This document shows positions 25,175-33,240 of a stretch of 64,000 bases of DNA, piece after piece. A model generated the notes under the pieces. The model had not been told where the DNA came from. It did no database searches and saw only the letters and a program-made list of their open reading frames with translations. The DNA comes from FEB-10 sp963710645. Its GTDB lineage: Bacteria > Acidobacteriota > Thermoanaerobaculia > Thermoanaerobaculales > Sulfomarinibacteraceae. The position numbers and the translations under genes are program-made. Where the stretch lies: assembly GCA_963710645.1 (NCBI GenBank), contig CAVQBD010000001.1, positions 434,001 to 498,000 on the forward strand. Reading direction: 5' to 3'. Position 1 is the stretch's first letter; every line of letters starts with the position of its first letter.

Positions 25175-27309
25175 GGCACCAACCTCCCGGTTGGGTGGAG
25201 CGCTGCCGGCAGCGGCAGCCGGCAGTTCCGGCAGGCCAAGGCAAAATCCTGATCGGTGGAATCACCGTTGTACGGCACGCCGTCACCGGGGATGTGGAAG
25301 GCGCGAACGGTGATGGCGGCCGTCGTCCCTGGGTCGGCGATGACCACTTCTTCGAGGTTGTTCAGCCGATCCGGGTTGCCGCCCGGAATCGACCATCCAT
25401 CCTCGAGGCGATTCCCGAGGTAGGTGATTCCGGAGGTCTCCACCTCGAGATCCAGGTCGTTGACCAGGGCGGGATCGGCGCCGACCGCCGCAGCGGCGTC
25501 GGTCCACGCGATGGTGACCCGAAGCGGCTCGGTCGGGTCAACCACCTCCACCTCGAGATGCCACGCTTCATCGGTGCCGGTCAGAACACGTTCCTGATCC
25601 AGAAACGCCAGGGGGACTTCGGGTTGGAGAATGGCGCCGAGGTCGGCCCGGCCCCAGCCGGTGTCGAAGTTCGGAGGCGGCGAGCCCTCCTCGAGGGCGG
25701 AGGCACCGTTGACGAGCATGGCGCGTGCCATGGCGGGGCTCGGGTCGCGAACTCGACCGGTGAGACGCCACCATTGAGTGACGACCGCCAGCATCCCCGA
25801 GACGTGGGGTGCGGCGGCGCTAGTTCCTTCGAAGGACATGTAGAGTCCATCGGTGTCCGGGACCTCATAGATCGGCCCATAAAATCCCCCGAGCCGGTGT
25901 TCTGCGGCTCCAACACCCCTCCCCGGTGCCACGACGGTCGGGTACATCCTGCCGTCGGACGTCGGGCCGCGGCTGGAGTACTCGACCACGGTGTGGAGGT
26001 TACCGGACACCCGCCAGTTGTCGATGGCGCCGACGGTGATCAGGTTCTTCGCCTCCTTGGGGGCCGGGATCGTCGACGGATCGGGACCTTGATTGCCGGC
26101 ATTGAAAACCAGGATGTAGGGCTCGGAGACGTCCGGCGTGTCGAAGTTGCCGTCACGGACCATCAGGTCGTGGACCCGTTCGCTGATCTGGTAGCCGTGG
26201 GCAATGCCCTCCTGACTGTTCCAGCTGTTGTTCGAGCCGACCGCGCCGGCCAGAATTCCGTCTCGGCTGAGGATCTGCCAGCCACCGGCCGGTGGCCACG
26301 AAACGTCGACGTCGCAGATCGCGTTCTGGCTCAAGAGTCGAGCGCCCGGTGCCACTCCGAGACCCCAGAGAAAACCGTCGGGATCGGTGAACCCACCCGC
26401 AGCGGTTCCGAGAACGATACTGGCCACCGGGGTGCCGTGGCCGGCGAAGCCGGGGTCGTCACCCGGGAGCTCGGTCTCGCAGCCCGGGTAGGAGATCCCC
26501 TCAAGACCGACGAGGTCGGGGTGGAGGGGGTCGACGCCGGAGTCTACGACCGCCCACTTCACGCCGGAGCCGTCCAGCCCGAGGTCGTTCAACCACTGGC
26601 GGTAACCCGGGACCGGGGCATCGTCGATCAGCCGGCCGGAAGTCACCACACTGGACATCTCTCCGGAAAGCACAGGGCCACCCGGTGCGGGCTCGATCCA
26701 GACCACCGGGTCGATGGATCCAAGGGCCTCGAGATGCTCGGCCGGAACTCTAGCGAGGGCGATCCGGAGTCGGCCGTCCGGTTGTGCGGCGTGACTGCGC
26801 TGGACAGTGCCGCCGAAGGAGGCAACCCGCTGGGCGATGTCCGGGTCGGTGGGATCAGCGAAATAGAGAATCAGCACTTCAATCAAACCAACGCGCCCGT
26901 CGAGATCGTGACCTCGCACGGCCGACGGCGAAACAGGTCCCTGCCAACGGACGAATCCGAGATCGTCGAGTGCAGACGTCGCACTCTTCAGGTCTTCGCC
27001 GGCCCAGACAAGATAGGCGTTGTTTGGGACGTAGGCCAGCACCTCGATGCCACGATCTTCGATGGCCGCCCGCCACCCGTCCTGGGTCCTTCCGGTGAGC
27101 TGGACCAGGCGCAGTTTTCTGTCACCGTCTTGGGAAACCACTTCAGGGGGAGTGAGGGTTGGATCCCCGCGGTAGGTTCCGATCCTGATTTCGTTGCCGT
27201 CGATGCGGTCTGGAGCGATGGGCCTCTGGATCGGTTCGCTCGCGTGGATCCAGGGACAAGTGACCATCAAGAGGAGGATGAGAACGCGGCGAGCAGCGGA
27301 ATTCGGCAC
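25171..27309 (-). CDS. Secreted S8 subtilisin-like serine protease
   Basis: About 712 residues from the GTG at 27309 (GGGAG upstream), which places a signal peptide at the N-terminus (VLILLLMVTCPWIHASEP). A prodomain-like region is followed by the catalytic domain with Asp256 (AVVDSGVDPLHPDL), His291 (AGHGTPVAS), an oxyanion FNAGNQGPD and Ser497 (FEGTSAAAPHVSG), and a C-terminal P-domain-like or jelly-roll region (about 560-700). It degrades extracellular protein. The open frame extends 43 codons further upstream but those codons do not look like a signal peptide. Coupled to the propeller gene by a 4-nt overlap. The pair separates imuB from dnaE2. Confidence 0.88.
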   Translation of the reverse strand: MPNSAARRVLILLLMVTCPWIHASEPIQRPIAPDRIDGNEIRIGTYRGDPTLTPPEVVSQDGDRKLRLVQLTGRTQDGWRAAIEDRGIEVLAYVPNNAYLVWAGEDLKSATSALDDLGFVRWQGPVSPSAVRGHDLDGRVGLIEVLILYFADPTDPDIAQRVASFGGTVQRSHAAQPDGRLRIALARVPAEHLEALGSIDPVVWIEPAPGGPVLSGEMSSVVTSGRLIDDAPVPGYRQWLNDLGLDGSGVKWAVVDSGVDPLHPDLVGLEGISYPGCETELPGDDPGFAGHGTPVASIVLGTAAGGFTDPDGFLWGLGVAPGARLLSQNAICDVDVSWPPAGGWQILSRDGILAGAVGSNNSWNSQEGIAHGYQISERVHDLMVRDGNFDTPDVSEPYILVFNAGNQGPDPSTIPAPKEAKNLITVGAIDNWRVSGNLHTVVEYSSRGPTSDGRMYPTVVAPGRGVGAAEHRLGGFYGPIYEVPDTDGLYMSFEGTSAAAPHVSGMLAVVTQWWRLTGRVRDPSPAMARAMLVNGASALEEGSPPPNFDTGWGRADLGAILQPEVPLAFLDQERVLTGTDEAWHLEVEVVDPTEPLRVTIAWTDAAAAVGADPALVNDLDLEVETSGITYLGNRLEDGWSIPGGNPDRLNNLEEVVIADPGTTAAITVRAFHIPGDGVPYNGDSTDQDFALACRNCRLPLPAALHPTGRLVP

Positions 27310-27433
27310 CAGAAACTCCCTCGTTTCTTTTGCTTTCTCCGTACTATACGAAATGTCGAGAAAGAGCGTTCGTGATGTCGGGTGACCGTGGTCACTCCGA
27401 AGGCAAGGAGTGAATCTCACAGTGTCGGTCTTG

Positions 27434-27482
27434 CTCAATACAGCACTCCCCGGGCGGCCCGCCCGGGGAGTGCTGTATTGAG
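27434..27482. repeat. Perfect 49-bp palindrome after imuB
   Basis: Perfect inverted repeat of 24 bp (27434-27457 with 27459-27482) around a single base. Outer arms CTCAATACAGCACT, core CCCCGGGCGG/CCGCCCGGGG. It starts 30 nt after the imuB stop and has no T-tract on either side. Likely an RNA hairpin terminator or processing site; no T-tract supports factor-independent termination. Confidence 0.9.
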
Positions 27483-27512
27483 TAGCGAGGAGGAAGATCC
27501 GAAACTCGTTGG

Positions 27513-29207
27513 CTAATCGTACATCCCATCGGCGAACCAGTCACCGGTGGCACGGTCGCGGAAGATCCTGTAGAGCCCGCCGCCGGACAGCTCCACATCC
27601 CAGTAGTCACGGTCCACGGGTTCGTGACTCCACCAGCCCTCCTCCAGCGACCACGGGCCGGCAGCCACCCGCACCAGTCCCTGAACGCGCGGCGTCGCCC
27701 CGGTCACCGATGCCACCGACACCAATCGAAAATGAGTTAAACGTTGAACGTTACACGTTAAACGTTGTGAGTCCTGTATCGTCTCGCTTTCCGGGGTCGG
27801 AGGGGGCAATTTTGAATTTTGAATTTTGAATTTTGAATTTTCGCCGCCCCGGGAGGGTGGTGACAATTTGCAATTTGCAATTTGCAATTTGTAGTCATCA
27901 TTGGGTGGGGGGGTTCTTTGTTCCTCGGTGATGACCTCGAGGGGAACGGGTGGACGGAGGACACGGACCATCAGAAGACCCCGGCCCCGCCTGGGCGGTT
28001 GGCGCAGCTTGGGCGGTGGTGGTGGGTGGAAGGGAGCGACTTCGAAGCGCTCGGGCCGGTGGCCGTCCACGGTACGTGGCGAACCCACGCGGTCGGGTCC
28101 GATACGGGCCGCCAGCCGGGCCAGGGTGGCGGCGAGCTTGTCGGGATGGATCTCCGGGGCGCCGAAGAGGGTCAACTGGCCCTGCCGTGGTCGATCGGGG
28201 TGAGCGAGACAACAGAATGCCGCCACCGGAGCGCGCGGCGGCCGAGACTCCAGCTCGAGCCGGATCAACGCCAGCAGGGCGTCCATGTCACGGGTGGGAG
28301 CGGGCAGGCGGATGGTGCGATGGTCGGCGCCGTCCGGCTCCAAGCCCAGCTCCAGTTCGAGCAGGGTGCAGGCTAGATCCTGCCGTTCGAGTCGCCGGCG
28401 CACCCGGTCGAGACTCTGGCCCATGGCATAGAGCAGAGGCTCGGTGGTGACAACCGCCCACTCCAACTCCATGGCCTCGCTCAGAGTCGGGGGTGGATGG
28501 TGGGGCACCAACGGTCTGGGATCGACGCCGCAGGCGGCCTCGTGGGCGTGAGCGCCCGGTTCGCCGAGCCGGCTCGCCACCCGGTCGGCGGGCAGCCGTG
28601 CCAGATCACCGATGGAGGTCAGCCCCCAGCGGTGGAAGGTGGCCGCCAGCCGCCGATCGAGCTGGAGATGATGCAGCGGCAGAGGGGCCAGGAACCGCTC
28701 CTCCTCGCCCGGCGGGACAACGGTCGGCGACATGGGCAGGTGGGCGGCGATGCAAGCCGCGAGCTTGTTGCCGGCGATGCCGACCCGGGTCGGAAGGTCC
28801 AGCGACTCGGCCGCCACCACCGCCGCCTGGCCCAGATCCCGTTCACCCGACGCGCCAGGATAGAGGCTTCCCATCCCGCTGACGTCGGCGTAGATCAAAT
28901 CCTCGCCGGCGTCTTCCACAATGGGCGACAGGCTCCACGCGGCCTCGAGCAGAGCCTCGTGGGCCGACCGTTCGCATGAAGGGTCCCGCCCCCGGGCGAT
29001 CAATGAAGGCAGGATGCCCCGCGCCTGCGCCAGGGTCACACCGCTTAGGACGCCGGCCTGACGCGCAGGTTTGGAGGCGGCTGCGACCCGGGCGGCCGAG
29101 CCGTTGCCCTCGCACACGGCCACCGTCTCACCGGCGAGCTCGGGTTCGGAACGCAGCCGCGCGGCCAGCGGGAAGAGGGGGATGAAGAGGCATGCCACAC
29201 GGGTCAT
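27513..29207 (-). CDS. imuB: ImuB, catalytically inactive Y-family polymerase adaptor, with in-frame repeat insertion
   Basis: A 564-residue ImuB, which bridges DnaE2, ImuA and the beta clamp during induced mutagenesis. N-terminal Y-family fold with MTRVACLFIPLFPLAA and IYADVSGMGSLYPG, where the acidic catalytic pair of active polymerases is absent. Helix-hairpin-helix part GLTSIGDLARLPADRVASRLG. C-terminal ImuB-specific end GPWSLEEGWW ... WFADGMYD. Between VLRPPVPLEVITEE and VSVASVTG about 60 residues (about 430-492) are encoded by three heptad arrays and G-rich blocks, in frame and free of stops, with peptide segments FKIQNSKLP and QRLTCNVQ shared with the DnaE2 insert. The ATG is preceded by an octamer array instead of a Shine-Dalgarno. 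Downstream of imuA. Confidence 0.92.
   Translation of the reverse strand: MTRVACLFIPLFPLAARLRSEPELAGETVAVCEGNGSAARVAAASKPARQAGVLSGVTLAQARGILPSLIARGRDPSCERSAHEALLEAAWSLSPIVEDAGEDLIYADVSGMGSLYPGASGERDLGQAAVVAAESLDLPTRVGIAGNKLAACIAAHLPMSPTVVPPGEEERFLAPLPLHHLQLDRRLAATFHRWGLTSIGDLARLPADRVASRLGEPGAHAHEAACGVDPRPLVPHHPPPTLSEAMELEWAVVTTEPLLYAMGQSLDRVRRRLERQDLACTLLELELGLEPDGADHRTIRLPAPTRDMDALLALIRLELESRPPRAPVAAFCCLAHPDRPRQGQLTLFGAPEIHPDKLAATLARLAARIGPDRVGSPRTVDGHRPERFEVAPFHPPPPPKLRQPPRRGRGLLMVRVLRPPVPLEVITEEQRTPPPNDDYKLQIANCKLSPPSRGGENSKFKIQNSKLPPPTPESETIQDSQRLTCNVQRLTHFRLVSVASVTGATPRVQGLVRVAAGPWSLEEGWWSHEPVDRDYWDVELSGGGLYRIFRDRATGDWFADGMYD
27736..27891. repeat. Heptad arrays inside imuB
   Basis: GTTAAAC, GTTGAAC, GTTACAC, GTTAAAC, GTTGTGA (27736-27770); four perfect TTTTGAA (27810-27837); four perfect CAATTTG (27864-27891). 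C/G-rich spacers separate them and a GGGTGGGGGGG block follows. Two of the three unit families are the same as in the dnaE2 insertion. Confidence 0.9.
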
Positions 29208-29211
29208 GGAC

Positions 29212-29243
29212 GGTGAGAGGGCGAGGAGGTGAGAAGGTGAGAA
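29212..29243. repeat. Octamer array at the imuB start codon
   Basis: Four 8-mers (GGTGAGAG, GGCGAGGA, GGTGAGAA, GGTGAGAA) end 4 nt before the imuB ATG at 29207. In the sense direction this is TTCTCACC-type sequence, so the usual purine-rich ribosome-binding site is absent. Confidence 0.85.
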
Positions 29244-29982
29244 GGGATGTCAGTCAAATTCGAAATTCGGAATTCGGAATTCGAAAACCCCGCCCGCCCG
29301 GGAACAAGGAGCAAGGGAGCAGCCCCTCTTCTCGGCGAATTCGAAATGTGAAATGAGAAATGTGAAATGAGAAATGTGAAATGAGAAATGCCCACCCGCC
29401 CGCCACAGTTCCGGGTTGCGGGTTCCTGGTTCCGGGTTGTCCCCCACCCACCCCTGCTGATCGAAGAACGAAGAACCTCTGCCCTGCCAGAAGCCGGATC
29501 CCGGATGGCAGATCCTCCACCCGAATCGCTTCTCTTGTCATTCTGAGCGAGGGAGCGGAGCGACCGAGTCGAAGAATCGGGGTGGGGGCGCGTTGGGTGG
29601 GCGTGCCACTTCTGACACTTTCGAAATGCCTCGCTTTGGGGTTTTGTAAGGCTGGGAGTTTCGAAAGTGTCAGGGGTGGCAACCTCGGGGAGCGCTGTGG
29701 GGAGAGGGTAGCGTCGAAGTGGTGTGATCGAACCGAACGCGCGGGCCGGTGCCAGGCACCGACATGGAGATCGGAATGCGAGGGTGGCAACCTGCCGTCT
29801 TGGCTGCAATTCCGACTTTGATTGGTCGTGCGATTGCAGACGGGACGCCTGCTCCACAAAGAGGATTCGGGTGGGCGGGGGTGTTCCTTGTTCCTTGTTC
29901 CTTGTTCCTTGTTCCTTGCTCCCGGACGGGCGGGGGACCTCTCTCCATCTCACCTTCTCACCCTCTCACCCTCTCTCCTTCG
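29244..29982. repeat. Repeat mosaic between imuB and the small membrane ORF
   Basis: Gene-free. Heptads: ATTCGAA family (29258-29285), GAACAAG/GAGCAAG (29302-29322), seven GAAATGT/GAAATGA (29343-29391), TTCCGGG family (29409-29443), GAAGAAC (29463-29476), five perfect TTCCTTG (29884-29918). Octamers TCTCACCC (29948-29971). Modules: E (29537-29578), A (29603-29683), C (29738-29767), D (29791-29859), G-rich block (about 29866-29881). This composite separates imuA from imuB, which are usually adjacent in such cassettes. Confidence 0.8.
29603..29683 (+). repeat. A-type hairpin, copy 4
   Basis: Conserved ends GTGCC and GGCAACCTCGGGG. The stem differs from other copies: TCTGACACTTTCGAAA with TTTCGAAAGTGTCAG. 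Followed by C and D modules in the usual order. Confidence 0.8.
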
Positions 29983-30078
29983 TCACAGCGAGAACGCGAG
30001 GACCACAAAACAAAAGGTGATGACCAGCAGACCGACGGCGGATGCTCCGACCTGGATGGTTTCATAGTGCTTCCACAT
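29983..30078 (-). CDS. 31-residue single-span membrane ORF in the imu operon
   Basis: ATG at 30078 preceded by GGAGG at good spacing. A short polar N-terminus (MWKHYETIQVG) leads into one hydrophobic span (about 12-30, ending FVVLAFSL). It overlaps the 3' end of imuA by 17 nt in another frame, so it could be translationally coupled. I recognise no family. The strong ribosome-binding site and hydrophobic pattern argue for a real micro-protein; its role, for example tethering or signalling in the mutasome, is unknown. Confidence 0.5.
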   Translation of the reverse strand: MWKHYETIQVGASAVGLLVITFCFVVLAFSL

Positions 30079-30865
30079 GACGAACCTCCGTGGGGTTAGA
30101 ACGTTTTTGGGTGGTCTTTTCGACCACCGCTTCGGGCAGGGTGAAGAGGGTGGGGGCGGACTCGTGGGGCCGCCGGCCGCGTTGCCTCGCAACCTCCAGC
30201 CGGGAGGTCAGACCGTGCAGCAGACGGGGTGTGCCCGGGGAGCCGCTCCAGCGTCCCCGTCCCCAGCCGGCCGTCACCACGGTCGCGGCAGCACAGCCGC
30301 TCAGGCGGTAGGGAGAGCCCACCAGAACCACCGCACGATGGGCGATGGAGCCGCGGGCGAGCCGGAGCCAGGCCGCCAGGGGGGCCCGGCCGCGCACCGG
30401 CGGCAGACCGAGGTCCACCGCTACCAGGGGAAAACCGGTATTCACCAACAGCTCGGCGGCCGCCAGGGTGTCGGGCAAGAACCGGGGACGCAGCCACAAA
30501 AGCCGCTCGAGATCGAGGCCGAGTGCCGCCGCCGCCTGCGGATCGAGCTGTCCCCCCTGGTCGACCAGAGCCACGGCCTCACCGGTGTCAGTGAACGTCT
30601 TCAGAGCGGCCAAGAGGGCGGCGAATCGGCCGCAAGACCCGCGTCCCACCAGCTCCACCAGAGAGCCGCTGGGAAGGCCCCCCGCGAGCAGGTGATCGAA
30701 GGCCTCGACCGACGTGGCCACCGGCTCCTCGCGGAGGCGGCCGTGTTGGGCGCGGGCCAACTCCGAGCCCTGGACCACCGCTCGCTGCACCTCGTCCGGC
30801 AGGGCATTGCGAACGGCCAGTGCATGCTGGCGTTGGTTGGTGACCGGTGCGTATGTCGTGGCCAT
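30062..30865 (-). CDS. imuA: ImuA, RecA-like mutasome accessory protein
   Basis: 267 residues from ATG 30865 (GGAGG upstream). RecA/SulA-like core: VEAFDHLLAGGLPSGSLVELVG, where the Walker A loop is degenerate as in ImuA, then LVNTGFPLVAVDLG and WLRLARGSIAHRAVVLVG. ImuA works with ImuB and DnaE2 in damage-induced mutagenesis. A candidate direct-repeat operator lies 35 nt upstream (30901-30930), matching the one upstream of dnaE2. Its 3' end overlaps the small membrane ORF. Confidence 0.85.
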   Translation of the reverse strand: MATTYAPVTNQRQHALAVRNALPDEVQRAVVQGSELARAQHGRLREEPVATSVEAFDHLLAGGLPSGSLVELVGRGSCGRFAALLAALKTFTDTGEAVALVDQGGQLDPQAAAALGLDLERLLWLRPRFLPDTLAAAELLVNTGFPLVAVDLGLPPVRGRAPLAAWLRLARGSIAHRAVVLVGSPYRLSGCAAATVVTAGWGRGRWSGSPGTPRLLHGLTSRLEVARQRGRRPHESAPTLFTLPEAVVEKTTQKRSNPTEVRHVEAL

Positions 30866-30900
30866 GAGCAGCCTCCGTGGTGATGAGTGCATAAAACAGT

Positions 30901-30930
30901 ATAGGTGTAAATAAAGTGTAAATCAAGTCC
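30901..30930 (-). promoter_or_regulatory. Candidate damage-response operator of imuA (11-nt direct repeat)
   Basis: On the minus strand: ATTTACACTTT followed by ATTTACACCTA. The first half aligns with the dnaE2 site as ATTTAYRCTTT and the second as ATTTAYRCCTA. Both sites end in CCTAT. It lies 35 nt before the imuA ATG. Confidence 0.6.
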
Positions 30931-31190
30931 CAAGGAGCAAGGCCATTTAATTCGAAATTCGAAATGCGAAATTAGAAATCCCCCGCCCACCCGGAAATCA
31001 CATGTCTCAGGTCGAAAGTCGAAGGTCGGGCGCCACATACCTCTTTGTTTACGGCTCACGGCTCACCGGGTAGGCGGAGGACCTCGTATCTCGCATCGGG
31101 GCGTGTGGGGGTGTTCCTTGCTCCTTGCTCCCGGGCGGGAGGGGAAGAAGTATCGTTCCACAGGCGCCGTGGAACCTCAGACCGGAATGA
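30931..31190. repeat. Heptad repeats between imuA and the DUF4388 gene
   Basis: ATTCGAA family, four units (30950-30977); C-rich block CCCCCGCCCACCCGG; GTCGAAA family (31004-31031); two CGGCTCA (31052-31065); CTCGTAT/CTCGCAT (about 31083-31096); TTCCTTG/CTCCTTG/CTCCCGG (31114-31134); then CGGGCGGGAGGGG. No coding potential is supported. Confidence 0.75.
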
Positions 31191-31208
31191 CGTGTCGTTG
31201 AAGCGCCG

Positions 31209-31217
31209 TGATATAAT
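31209..31217 (+). promoter_or_regulatory. Extended -10 promoter candidate
   Basis: TGATATAAT (TATAAT at 31212-31217 preceded by TGA) fits an extended -10 element about 97 nt before the DUF4388 start. No good -35 box is seen. Confidence 0.5.
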
Positions 31218-31313
31218 CACAGAACGCACGTAAGTGCTGTGATGGAGAGGGTTACCAGCTTCATGGCTGAATGCTCGACCGGCGACAGGACAACGGTGCG
31301 CAGGAGTTGGTGA

Positions 31314-32471
31314 GTGTCCATCAGCGGTAACCTCAGAACGATGCCCTTCCCCGACCTGCTGCAGTGGGTCGCGGCCAGCCGGAAGACCGGAACCCTCGCC
31401 CTGGAGGGCGATCCCCACAAAAAGAAGATCTACTTCCGCGACGGACTGGTGGTGGCTGCATCGTCTGAAAGTCCCAAGGAGTTCTTCGGCTACTACCTCG
31501 TCGGCTGGGGATACGTGGGCGAAGACGAGCTACAGGAACTGCTCGACATGCAGGAGAGCCACGGCACCCTGATGGGCGAACTTCTGGTGATTGTGGGCCG
31601 GCTGAACCGTGAGGATCTCATCCACGTCCTCCAGGTAAAGACCGAGGAGACCATCTTCGAGATCTTCCTTTGGGAGGAGGGCGACTTCCGCTTTTTGGAG
31701 AACATCTTGCCCGCCAAGAAGTTCCAACCGCTGAACATGGCCGTTGATATGCTCATTTTGGAGGGGGTCCGGCGCACCGACGAGTGGATGAGGTGCCGGG
31801 AGATCATTCCGGACGCGCAGTGGATCCCGAGGGTCGTCCGGGCGGTGGACGTGGCCGAACTCGGTCCCACCGAGCTGTCCATATTGCGTGAGATCAACGG
31901 CGAGAACTGCATCGAAGAGATTGCGTTGTCGTGCCGGCTCGCCCTGTTTCACGTACTGCTCTTTGTGTTCCAGGGCCTGTCCCACGGGCTATTCGAGCTC
32001 CTGCCCCCAGCGGGCAAGGAGGTCACGATTCCCGGATTTTCGGAGGTGTCGTGGAGAACCCTCATCCGCCACGCCGAAAAAGAGGTGGACTCCGGCGAGC
32101 TGCTCAAGGGCTACCAGCGGATCGTCGGCCTGCGGGACAAGTATGCCGACAGCCGGGCGGTGTCCGAACAGGCCGCCCTCGTGGAGAAGAAGATCAAAGC
32201 CAGCCTCCAGGATCGAGAGCTCGTGAACGAGTCCGTGCCCGCACTCATGGTGTCGGCCTCCCAGCTGAAGAACCAGACATTTACCCCCGAAGAGGGTTTC
32301 CTGCTGTCCCGAATCAACGGGGTTTACACCATCGGAGAAATCCGGAAGATGGTCCCAGGGTCAGCGTTGATCAACCTCCTCATGCTCGATCAACTGATCC
32401 GCAGGGAAATCGTCCGCCTCAAGGTCCGGGGCTCGGACACCGACGCGACCATTGGTCGAGTCGAAGGCTGA
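31314..32471 (+). CDS. DUF4388 (PATAN-type) signalling protein
   Basis: 385 residues. The N-terminal DUF4388 domain (about 1-110; ISGNLRTMPFPDLLQWVAASRKTGTL, KKIYFRDGLVVAASS) is common in delta-proteobacterial and acidobacterial regulatory proteins, often linked to gliding, GTPase or response-regulator signalling. The rest has two further helical segments, with FTPEEGFLLSRINGVYTIGEI near 320-340 resembling repeats of the same fold. Start: GTG at 31314 after GGAG. No signal peptide, so cytoplasmic. No partner gene is adjacent, so its pathway is not deducible. Confidence 0.75.
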   Translation: MSISGNLRTMPFPDLLQWVAASRKTGTLALEGDPHKKKIYFRDGLVVAASSESPKEFFGYYLVGWGYVGEDELQELLDMQESHGTLMGELLVIVGRLNREDLIHVLQVKTEETIFEIFLWEEGDFRFLENILPAKKFQPLNMAVDMLILEGVRRTDEWMRCREIIPDAQWIPRVVRAVDVAELGPTELSILREINGENCIEEIALSCRLALFHVLLFVFQGLSHGLFELLPPAGKEVTIPGFSEVSWRTLIRHAEKEVDSGELLKGYQRIVGLRDKYADSRAVSEQAALVEKKIKASLQDRELVNESVPALMVSASQLKNQTFTPEEGFLLSRINGVYTIGEIRKMVPGSALINLLMLDQLIRREIVRLKVRGSDTDATIGRVEG

Positions 32472-33240
32472 ATTCCCGCCCACCCGCCCACACGGTCCAA
32501 AGTCCAAAGTCAAAAGTCGAAAGTCAAGAGTCGAAAGTCGAAAGTCACCACCCGCCCGATTCGGAATAAGAAACTCGGTATGCGACATTCGAATCCCAGG
32601 CCCGCCCCATCCTGTCATTCTGAGCGAGGCCTGTAGTGCCGAGTCGAAGAATCTGGGTGGGGGAGGCTTCGATTGGCATGGACTCCTCCCGCCCAGATCC
32701 TTCGACTCGCTTCCGGCTTCGCCCTACGGGCTGCGCCGTGACAGGTCGCTTGCTCAGGATGACAGCAGTTGGGTTCATTGAGGTGCGGTCGTCTCGGCTG
32801 CACGACGGATTGGAATTCTCAATGTTGAGTTTTGAATTTTGAGTTGCCTCCCGCTCACCCGCGAGGCGGGAAGGCGGGAAGGCGGGAAGGCGGGAAGGTG
32901 AGAAGGTGAGAAGGTGGAAGGGCGACACGATCGAATTGATGGGCTTAGGATTCACCGCGCGTTTCTGATTGAACCGCCAGAGAACCGCGGCTGGATTGCG
33001 CTGCGTGACGACGCGGCTCCCCGAAGGCCGTAAACGCGGAAGACTCGTACACGCGCCCACCTCTCCCTTTCCCCTTCTCCCCTTGTGTCGGTGCTCCGGG
33101 TGGGTGGGGGCCTTGAACCTTGCTCCTGGTTGGGAGGGGGGAACGGGAATTTAATCCTGCGACTGGGTATTAAAACCGATTGACTGCTTTCTGAGCCACC
33201 GAACAACATCCAAAAACGACCATGACCAGGAGGAACAACG
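32472..33240. repeat. Repeat mosaic between DUF4388 gene and sodB
   Basis: Gene-free. Seven GTCCAAA/GTCGAAA heptads (32495-32543); degenerate ATTCGGA heptads (32559-32593); two E modules in opposite orientation (32613-32654 and 32694-32764); a half D module (about 32784-32806); G module (32808-32868, shared with 41488-41549); six octamers, four GGCGGGAA then two GGTGAGAA (32865-32912); F module on the minus strand (about 32971-33062; plus-strand copy at 41580-41671). The last 100 nt presumably hold the sodB promoter; the sodB start follows CAGGAGGAACA. Confidence 0.75.

Noticed and set aside
27434..27482. Classical Rho-independent terminator
   Set aside because: No T-tract on either side; kept as a palindrome, possibly with a different role.
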